64,000 nt of DNA from Hyperoodon ampullatus (taxonomy: Eukaryota; Chordata; Mammalia; Artiodactyla; Ziphiidae): positions 30,818,425 to 30,882,424 of the forward strand of contig OX457061.1 of NCBI GenBank assembly GCA_949752795.1, in the 5' to 3' direction. Under the pieces are notes generated by a model. That model was not told the DNA's origin, searched no databases, and saw only the letters and a program-made list of their open reading frames with translations. Made by a program: the position numbers and the translations under genes. Within the stretch, counting starts at the first letter, position 1; each line of letters begins with the position of its first letter. This document shows, one piece after another, positions 57,259 to 64,000 of this stretch.

Positions 57259-57464
57259 TTTTTTTTTTTTTTGCGGTACGCAGGCCTCTCACTGCTGTGG
57301 CCTCTCCCGTTGCGGAGCACAGACTCCGGACACTCAGGCTCAGCGGCCATGGCTCACAGGCCCAGCCATTCAGCGGCATGTGGGATCTTCCCGGACCGGG
57401 GCACGAACCCGTGTCCCCTGCATCGGCAGGCGGACTCTCAACCACTGCACCACCAGGGAAGCCT
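57259..57464 (-). mobile_element. CHR-type SINE, ~205-bp subfamily
   Basis: T run, GGTACGCAGGCCTCTCAC, ending GCACCACCAGGGAAGCC. A 17-bp target duplication (GATAATGCTACTTCTTT) lies at 57242-57258 and 57465-57481. Confidence 0.95.
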
Positions 57465-57571
57465 GATAATGCTACTTCTTTAAGTCATATTTCCATGTCT
57501 TTGTTTTTCTCTCTCTGCAACACAAAAGTAAGACCCTAGAAATCTTTCTGGTTTCAAAAGACTTGCATGCT

Positions 57572-57939
57572 GGAACTTCCCTTGTGGCGCAGTGGTTAAG
57601 AATCTGCCTGCCAGCGCAGGGGACACGGGTTCAATCCCTGGTCCGGGAAGATCCCACAAGCCGTGGAGCAACTAAGCCTGAGCGCCACAACTACTGAGCC
57701 TGAGCTCTAGATTCCACGAGCCACAACTACTGAGCCTGCATTCCACACTACTGAAGCCCGTGTGCCTAGAGCCCATGCTCTGCAACAAGAGAAGCCATCG
57801 CAATGAGAACCCTGCGCACCGCAACGAAGAGTAGCCCCTGCTCGCTGCAACTATAGAAAGCCCGTGCGCAGCAATGAAGACCCAACACAGCCAATAAATA
57901 AATAAATAAATAAAATTTAAAAAAAAGTATAACATTGTA
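57572..57939 (+). mobile_element. Long CHR-type SINE (~365 bp)
   Basis: GGAACTTCCCTTGTGGCGCA head, GGTTCAATCCCTGGTCC, three CCACAACTACTGAGCC-like units, end CCAACACAGCC, tail (AATA)n. A 16-bp target duplication (AAAAGACTTGCATGCT, one change on the right) lies at 57556-57571 and 57940-57955. Confidence 0.95.
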
Positions 57940-58194
57940 AAAAGACTTGCGTGCTAAGTATACACTGGAAACTTTGCAGTGGTGTGCCAAGGGTGGGGCA
58001 GGGGAAGTGGCTGGCCCTGTTGCAACAATAGAGCATGCACTGTCTGGAGAGAATTTTAAAAACCACTCAAGCCTAGTCTGTCTGCTTTTTATTATCATCA
58101 TGTGCTCACAATTTTAAACAATGTTGGTGATAAAATGCTCTTCCCTAAAACATCTTTGGTCGGTCTATCTTCTAAACTGCTGAGTTTTAACAAT

Positions 58195-58335
58195 ATGTAT
58201 ATATATTATATAATATATATATTATATATATTATATAATATATATATGTGTATGTATAATAAACATACGTATAAATTTATTATATAATATGTGTATATAA
58301 TACGTATTATATAATATGTATATGTGTCTGTGTAT
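58195..58335. repeat. AT-rich (TATA)n repeat
   Basis: Imperfect TATATA/TATTATATAATA palindromic units over about 140 bp; hairpin-prone. Confidence 0.9.
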
Positions 58336-58990
58336 GTATGTAAACTTCAAATTCTCTTTTTTTTTTAGACATGAGTAGTTTCTATTTGTATAACCAATAT
58401 TAGTATCTTGAAGCCCTACCATGTAATTTTGTTTATGTTCTATGAATCAAATTCATTTATTCATTCATCATTCAAATTGTCTCTTAATCCGCATTGTACT
58501 CTACGTGGAGGATAATTCAGAGAACCCCCAGTTACACAGGCCACCCTGACACGTGGACGCAGCTTCATGGGTTTGCTTCGAGAGTAAGTTCATAATAGCT
58601 AGGAATTGTTCAAGCTCACTTAGGGAACTGTTCATGTCTCCAAGCCCTGTGGTACAATATATCCCTACATTTAAGCAGTAAATATGAATAAACAATAATA
58701 GCACACTGGTTCTAAAGACAAAGAAAAAAAACTGGATTAATTTAATTCAATCATTCTACTGACAATTTGATTTTTTAATTAAAGTTTAAAACTTTAAACA
58801 GTAAAATGGTGAACTGCAAAGTGTAATACCTTGTTTAGTAACTGTGTATTTTAGTTCACACAAAACATACATTTTAGTTCTTAAAAGTTAAATTTGTTCT
58901 TTTAAATTGTAAATTATTTTAAAACTAAGGAATAAATTAAGAAAATGAGTATTACTGATAATAATTTTCACATCTACAGGAGTGAATTAA
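58336..58990. other. No gene recognised
   Basis: About 655 bp; 58500-58690 is less AT-rich and unassigned. Confidence 0.45.
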
Positions 58991-59003
58991 AAATGATCTG
59001 TTG

Positions 59004-59211
59004 GTCTTCCCTGGTGGGGCAGTTGTTGAGAGTCCGCCTGCCGTTGCAGAGGACACGGGTTCGTGCCCCGGTCCGGGAAGATCCCACATGCCATGGAGCG
59101 GCTGGGCCCGTGAGCCATGGCCGCTGAGCCTGCACGTCCAGAGCCTGTGCTCTGCAATGGGAGAGGCCACAATAGTGAGAGGCCCGCGTACCGCAAAAAA
59201 AAAAAAAAAAA
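59004..59211 (+). mobile_element. CHR-type SINE, ~205-bp subfamily
   Basis: TCTTCCCTGGTGGGGCAGTT head, GGTTCGTGCCCCGGTCC, end GTACCGC plus As. An 8-bp flank repeat (ATCTGTTG) lies at 58996-59003 and 59212-59219. Confidence 0.92.
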
Positions 59212-59267
59212 ATCTGTTGCCAGTGTCAAACATGCCAGGTATACCACTGTAAACTTGCAAAGTTAGA

Positions 59268-59412
59268 TTTTCCTCATTTAATAATCACGATGCGATGTCA
59301 CAGACGAGGACACGGGCTCTCAGAGAGCTTATGTAACTTGCACAAGGTTCCATAGCTAGTAATATGCTATGCTGGTTATCAAATCCACATTTGTCTTGAC
59401 TACAGAGCCCAA
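59268..59412 (-). mobile_element. MIR SINE fragment
   Basis: On + : GGCTCTCAGAGAGCTTATGT, AACTTGCACAAGGTTCCATA, GCTAGTAATATGC, CAAATCCACATTTGTC. Confidence 0.78.
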
Positions 59413-59414
59413 TA

Positions 59415-60235
59415 TGGCAAGCAGTGTGTCAGGATGTTTGAGTTGCTAACAAGAAAGGGAAAGTAAGAAATAAAAGTTGTTATGCTTCAGCCTCCTTTTG
59501 AAAAAGAAACTTGCTTTGGGAAGTTCATTACTTTTGCCATGAACCTTGGAACCAAAAGTTATTAATTATCTCTACCAATACTCTCCTAAACAATCATCCA
59601 GGGGCCTGAAAGAGTTAATGTGCCTTTCCATAGGAAACAATTTACTTTCCTTTCCCAGGAGGAAAGGGCTCAGTAGGTTTCTAAAAATACATTTTTCCTA
59701 ACACCTGGTTGCTTTAATAGATGTTTGTTTAATTCTTTTTTCTAAGTAACATTAAAATAATATAGAGGACCTATTTTCAGAGTTTAGGAGAGGCTACAAT
59801 GGTGAACCAAATGAGTTTTCTCAGTAGGTTAATACCTGAAGGCATTTGTGCTCACTCTACGTTAATACGCCTTGACATTTACTTCCTAGAGAGGCTCCAA
59901 CATTTCCATTGTTTTTAAATGTGAAACTGCTCTCAAGCCACAACCTTTAATTTTACTGTGACATTATCCTTTCCTTTTACCTGAAGTCATGAGTGAGTTG
60001 TGCTTGGCAACACATGAAGGAAATTGCTGATGTCAGGAAAAGGACTGGTAATAGAATCAGAACTTTAATGCTGGAAGTGTTTTAGATCAGGTTACTGAAG
60101 GCTTTCCCCTGGCAAAATTTCAACTACCACTTTCAGCGAAAGCTCTTACTATGGAAGGACTTACATCCTAGGAAGGCACTTGCGTGACAGAAAGAGGGAC
60201 AAGAAGACCATTCGTTGAGAGAGTGTTACAGGTCA
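59415..60235. other. Repeat-poor block, no gene recognised
   Basis: About 820 bp without repeats. Motif-like words include CTAAAAATAC (MEF2-like, near 59681) and GTTTGTTTAA (forkhead-like, near 59723). Candidate conserved noncoding DNA only. Confidence 0.4.
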
Positions 60236-60237
60236 TG

Positions 60238-60420
60238 AAGGTCTCATGCTTTTAACTTCACAGTGATTTAATGAGTTTTAGTCACTTCTATTTTATAGAT
60301 GGGAAACCTGCTCTTAGCACAGAGGCTAAGGGGCTTGCCCAGGACCTCACAACTAGGAAGTGGCAAAATGGTTAGGCAGACCCACCTGTCTCAAGTCCAT
60401 GGATCTTTCTACTATGCTAT
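60238..60420 (-). mobile_element. MIR SINE
   Basis: On + : TTTTATAGATGGGAAACCTG, GCACAGAGGCTAAGGGGCTT, GCCCAGGACCTCACAACTAG, CATGGATCTTTCTACTATGC. Confidence 0.82.
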
Positions 60421-60476
60421 ATTTGTTTCCTGTGCAATGGCTACTTCTATCCCCAAAATGGCATTATGAAGTGATA

Positions 60477-60795
60477 AAAATACAATGGTTGAGACTCCCC
60501 TGGTGGTCCAGTGGGTAAGACTCCACACTCCCAGTGGAGGGGGCCCAGGTTCAATCCCTGGTCGGGGAACTAGATCCTGCAGGCATGCTGCAACTAAGAG
60601 TCCACATGTCACAACGAAGATCCTGCATGCAGCAACTAAGACCTGGTGTGGCCTAAAGAAAGAAATATTAAAAAGAAAAGAAAAGAAAATACAATGGTTA
60701 AGAGCATGGGCTTTGGGGTCAGACAGCTGAGATCTGGATGACAATCCTGCCATCTAATAGCTATGGGATGGTGGACAAATTATTACCTTATAAAG
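60477..60795 (+). mobile_element. MIR SINE, its head interrupted by a short SINE
   Basis: The right part 60690-60795 reads ACAATGGTTAAGAGCATGGG, CTTTGGGGTCAGACAGCTGA, CATCTAATAGCTATGGGATG. The first bases of the tRNA-like head are also left of the insert, in the target duplication. Confidence 0.75.
60491..60685 (+). mobile_element. Short-head CHR-type SINE with extended body (~195 bp)
   Basis: GAGACTCCCCTGGTGGTCCA head, GGTTCAATCCCTGGTCGGGG, CAGCAACTAAGACCTGG, tail AAAGAAAAG. A 14-bp target duplication (AAAATACAATGGTT) lies at 60477-60490 and 60686-60699. Confidence 0.94.
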
Positions 60796-60809
60796 CAGTG
60801 ACAGTAGTG

Positions 60810-61200
60810 CTTACCAAATATTCCATTTCTTCTCCAGTTCCTCCCTCTTACTGTATGTGAGACATATGACTAATACTAGTTAATGAAATGCACCCAATGC
60901 AATGTATGCCATTTCTGGGCAGAAGCAGTGAAACATCCATGGATAATTATCCATTTCCTTCTTAACTCTGAGAGATTGAAAGACTTCAAGTTAAACAGGT
61001 TGCAGTTACAATATCTTGGAGCCTCTATAAGCCTGGGTACCTGAATGACTATATGGAATAGACGCTACCACTCATCTCTCTCCAGCCAGGCTAATTTTTG
61101 TGCCATACAAACTGTGAAGGAGAAATAAACCCGTGTTCTATGAAACCACTTAGATTTGAGGGTAAATTTATTGTAGCAGCATAACCCAGTCTATCAAGAC
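60810..61200 (+). mobile_element. MaLR (MLT1-like) LTR
   Basis: GAGCCTCTATAAGCCTGGGT, GGAGAAATAAACCCGTGTTC with AATAAA, then ATTGTAGCAGCATAACCCAG and TCTATCAAGACTAG end. The 5' half is diverged. Confidence 0.7.
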
Positions 61201-61204
61201 TAGT

Positions 61205-61300
61205 TTTTTCGTACCTCATTTTCCTAAACTCTAAAATAGTGATAACAATTTTGACTTAATGGAATTATTGTGAGGATGAAATGAGACTTTTCAGGATACA
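61205..61300 (+). mobile_element. MIR fragment
   Basis: TACCTCATTTTCCTAAACTC, AAATAGTGATAACAATTTTG, GTGAGGATGAAATGAG. Confidence 0.65.
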
Positions 61301-61494
61301 CCTGAATACATTGTCAAACTAGCAAGAGGCAGGAGGAAAGAATGGGATGTGTGGCAATCTTGGTGAATCACTTCTCTCTGTTTTTTTCCAAAAGTAAAGG
61401 AAAATAGACTGCATGATCTGCAGACTTTCCTTGCCACCAACTAGGATGTTCTGCTGTTTCTCACATCTAAATTTCTCTCTGACCTCAGAATTCA

Positions 61495-61580
61495 GTCATT
61501 CAATTGTTTGACCCAGATTTGTTGGTGCCTATTCTGTTGTCAAATGCTGTGCTGGGATCTGGCCTCAGGAGCAGATCTTG
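61495..61580 (+). mobile_element. L2-like fragment
   Basis: TCAGTCATTCAATTGTTTGA, TGCCTATTCTGTTGTCAAAT, GCTGTGCTGGGATCTGG. Confidence 0.5.
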
Positions 61581-62864
61581 AGAAGGGGCGATGTGGATTT
61601 TCTCTAAATCCAAACTGAGGACAGAGCATACACTTTCTGGAGATGGTCTGGAGAACCTTAGCAGAGTCTCTCTTCCCTACTTATGTAAAAGCCGTAAATG
61701 AAACGCTCCAGAAGTGAGCCTGGGGAGACTGTGATAGCTATAAGACGGCGGCCCTTCGGGAGGGGAACTGCATGTCATTTTTGCTTTAGTACTCTCTTTA
61801 AATGTCTTTCTACATCCCTGCAACTAGCTGAGGGGGAGTAAGAGAGCAAAGCTGTCAGACCAGCAGCATCTTAATTATGGAGATTAGAAATATTTTATGC
61901 AATTGACACAGCCTCTTCTATATTACATAGTATTAGGGAAAAGGACTCTGTCTAATGCCAATGAGAAAGGAAGAAAGGAGCTCTGAGAAAAAGAACAGGT
62001 GGATTTTGACGGTTTGTCCAATAAAATAATAATAGTTGGGGGGAAAAATTTTAAAAACAAGACTAATGCTACAATTTTCATTGCCTGACATAAATCTCTT
62101 AACAGGACTTGAGGGAAGCTGTGAATGATGGTAGCTGAGCTTCCAATTGCTAGTCCAGCCAGACCTCAAGCCTGTCCCCTCCCCTTTTCCTTCATTTTGT
62201 TCTTCAGCACCACACTAGGAGACAAACTATTGGAACACTTGGGAAGTGAGCGAGTCGGTGGTCAAATCAGGCTTCATTCCCAGGTAGTATATGTCCTTTG
62301 CTCAGTGGGAGAAATACCAGTTAGTATCCCCGAAGTGGTACCTTGGTATTCTCAAAAAGTTCAATTACTTCCCATGGCCTAGTAATTTCCTTCCTAGTCC
62401 CTGCCAGGCATAGGAGGATCTGGTTCTATAAGAATTGAGGCCCATTGAGAGCATCCTGAAGACTGAAGGCTTTGGTAAGAATATGGAGGACTCCTGTCAA
62501 TCATACTTAGGCATTGCTGAACTGAGCGGGGAGTTGATGGGTAGGGGCAACAGCTTTAGCACCCACTGTTTTTATTTAATCTCTCCTTCCTCTAGACCTC
62601 CTTGTAAGATATCATCATAGCGATCTTTTTAAAGCAAAAAGCTCCCTTTATTATCTTTTTGCTCCAAATTCCCTGCTCCTTTTGTCTGTAGGAAGTACAA
62701 ACTCCAAGGCTTATGGATGCCAGTGGGTAAAGTAGACGGGAGAAGCTGACTCCTGTCAGAAGAGACCTGAGAGAGTGTTGGGAACCATAGTAAATTGGAG
62801 AGCTCCTGGCTCTGCTTCCCAGCTTCCCATCCCACACACTCTCCTTACAACGTGACATTGACAT
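61581..62864. other. No gene recognised
   Basis: About 1.3 kb. Open frames at 62125-62382 (+) and 62592-62864 (-) have no domain. A weak L2-like word is near 62690. Confidence 0.45.
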
Positions 62865-63305
62865 TTCTTCAGTTGGGGGTAGGGTGGTGGTGGCATCTCT
62901 AGTTTCTTCCCTTGAATCTGAATGGACCTGTGACTACAGCAAAAGTCATGCTATCTGCTGTCTGAGGTTAGGTTATAAAAGGTAATGCAGTGTCAGCCTG
63001 GTTCTCTTGGGATGCTCACTCTTGGAACCCAGCCACATGCTGCAAGGCAACCCAGGTCACACGGTAAGTATTCTGGCTGACAGCCAACAGCCAGCATCAG
63101 CTATACCAGACATGTGAGTGGAAGACTCTGAAATGACTTCTGCCCTGTCCACTGTCTGATTGCAACCACGAGAGCCGCCCAAGAGAGAACCGCCTAGCTG
63201 AGCCCACTCAGTCCCCAGAACTATGACAGGTGATCATAAATAATTGTTGTTTTAAGTCACCAAGTTTTAGTTTGGTTTGTGATGCAACAGTGGATAGCTG
63301 GAACA
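62865..63305 (+). mobile_element. MaLR (MLT1-type) LTR
   Basis: CCAACAGCCAGCATCAGCTA, CCAGACATGTGAGTGGAAG, GAGCCCACTCAGTCCCCAGA, TTGTTGTTTTAAGTCACCAA, GTTTTAGTTTGGTTTGTGAT. Nearly complete. Confidence 0.85.
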
Positions 63306-63320
63306 GCCAACAAATCTTAC

Positions 63321-63453
63321 TCATTTATTTATTTATTTATTTATTGGCCGTGCCATGCGACTTGTGGGATTTTAGTTCCCCGACCAGGGATCAAACCCAG
63401 ACCCTCAGCAGTGACAGCTCAGAGTCCTAACCACTGGACCACCAGGGAATTCC
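63321..63453 (-). mobile_element. Short CHR-type SINE (~130 bp)
   Basis: Tail of (TTTA)n on the left, GGCCGTGCCATGCGACTTG, TTTAGTTCCCCGACCAGGG, ending CCACCAGGGAATTCCC. Flanks AATCTTAC and GATCTTAT are a weak target duplication. Confidence 0.92.
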
Positions 63454-63639
63454 CAGATCTTATTTCTAAACCTGCACTTTCGCTTAAGTCATTTTGTGCC
63501 TTTGAACTTACCTACTGTTCAAGGACCAGCTCATTACTTTTCTTAAACATTGATTAATAGTGATCTGTTCTTTCTCCATATTTTCTCCATGATTAATAGG
63601 TCATTTGTGAGGACCCCATCCCCCTGCAGTTATTTTATT

Positions 63640-64000
63640 AAAATATTCTAATACAGTTTAAAAAACAATACCTGCTTTTGTCAAAACTACAAACAATACA
63701 GAAAACAATAATTCAGAAAGTTATTCTGTCTCGCTCTATCTCACTCCAGTGTACCCCCATCCCCTCTCCAAAGGTAACAGCTTTAACAGAGTGGTACATA
63801 TTCCTCACAACCTCTTCTGCAAACACATACACACACACGTACAAACTATTCACATAAATACTAGATTCCATCACAATACTGTTTTATAAACTGCTTTTTC
63901 AGTTGATGGCATATTTTAGTTATCTTTCTGTCAGTAAATACCAATCTATCTCATGCTTTTTAACAGCTGTATAGTATTTCCTATTATTTAACCAATTGTT
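63640..64000 (-). mobile_element. Old L1M 3' end, running off the window
   Basis: CCAAAGGTAACAGCTTTAAC, GTGGTACATATTCCTCACAA, CTGCTTTTTCAGTTGATGGC and CAGCTGTATAGTATTTCC, the reversed L1M 3' region; continues past the right edge. Confidence 0.6.

Noticed and set aside
58195..58335. Replication origin or matrix attachment site suggested by the AT-rich tract
   Set aside because: Simple TATA-type repeat expansion explains it; no further evidence.
2838..59211. Regularly recurring ~205-bp repeats that might suggest a CRISPR-like array
   Set aside because: Dispersed, both orientations, with A tails and distinct target duplications; they are SINEs.

Overview
The window is nuclear DNA from a mammal, almost certainly a cetacean (whale or dolphin). 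The main evidence is about 26 copies of tRNA-Glu-derived CHR-type SINEs, which are restricted to cetaceans, hippos and ruminants. Thirteen belong to a roughly 205-bp subfamily whose copies are very alike and carry clean target-site duplications, a pattern typical of cetaceans. Ancient placental repeats (MIR, L2, MaLR LTRs, MER5- and MER20-type hAT elements, Tigger-like fragments, old L1M pieces) fill much of the rest. I see no rRNA, true tRNA, CRISPR array or bacterial-style operon.

Layout. 1-6075: a nearly complete but dead LINE-1 on the + strand (part of the 5' UTR, broken ORF1, broken ORF2, 3' UTR, A-rich tail), split by two younger SINEs. 6.3-9.0 kb: old L1, MIR and L2 fragments, a short SINE and a 5'-truncated L1 on the - strand. 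9.5-10.35 kb: a SINE next to a processed pseudogene of ATP5PF (ATP synthase coupling factor 6). 10.5-15.4 kb: MER5- and MER20-type DNA transposon fossils, SINEs and a MaLR-like LTR. 16.2-16.9 kb: an ERV LTR with TATA-like and poly(A) signals. 17-24 kb: MIR, L2 and MaLR-like fragments among unassigned sequence. 24.3-25.3 kb: a nest in which a SINE and a 549-bp solo LTR sit inside an older MaLR-type LTR. 25.5-36 kb: MaLR, MIR, L1 and four copies or relatives of one ERV LTR family, one of them cut by a SINE. 37-47.8 kb: SINEs, old L1 tails, a composite microsatellite, a TG-rich degenerate satellite and a double-SINE composite. 47.8-51.2 kb: the longest stretch with few recognisable repeats. 51-64 kb: hAT-like and LTR fossils, an LTR with a 49-bp internal tandem duplication, more SINEs, MaLR LTRs and L1 ends.

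No host protein-coding exon can be supported. The longest ORFs are L1 ORF2 pieces, the ATP5PF pseudogene, or the same SINE frames read again and again. The window therefore looks intergenic or deep intronic. Nothing in it functions as a gene system. Its information is historical: the order of insertions can be read from the nesting.

I looked for an undescribed biological system and did not find one. The best leads are modest: the retropseudogene, the solo LTR nested in a MaLR LTR with a 4-bp target duplication, the composite double SINE, the tandemly duplicated LTR segment, and several repeat-poor blocks that could be conserved regulatory DNA. Family names come from memory of consensus sequences and edges were read by eye, so old-repeat boundaries are approximate, often by tens of bases.
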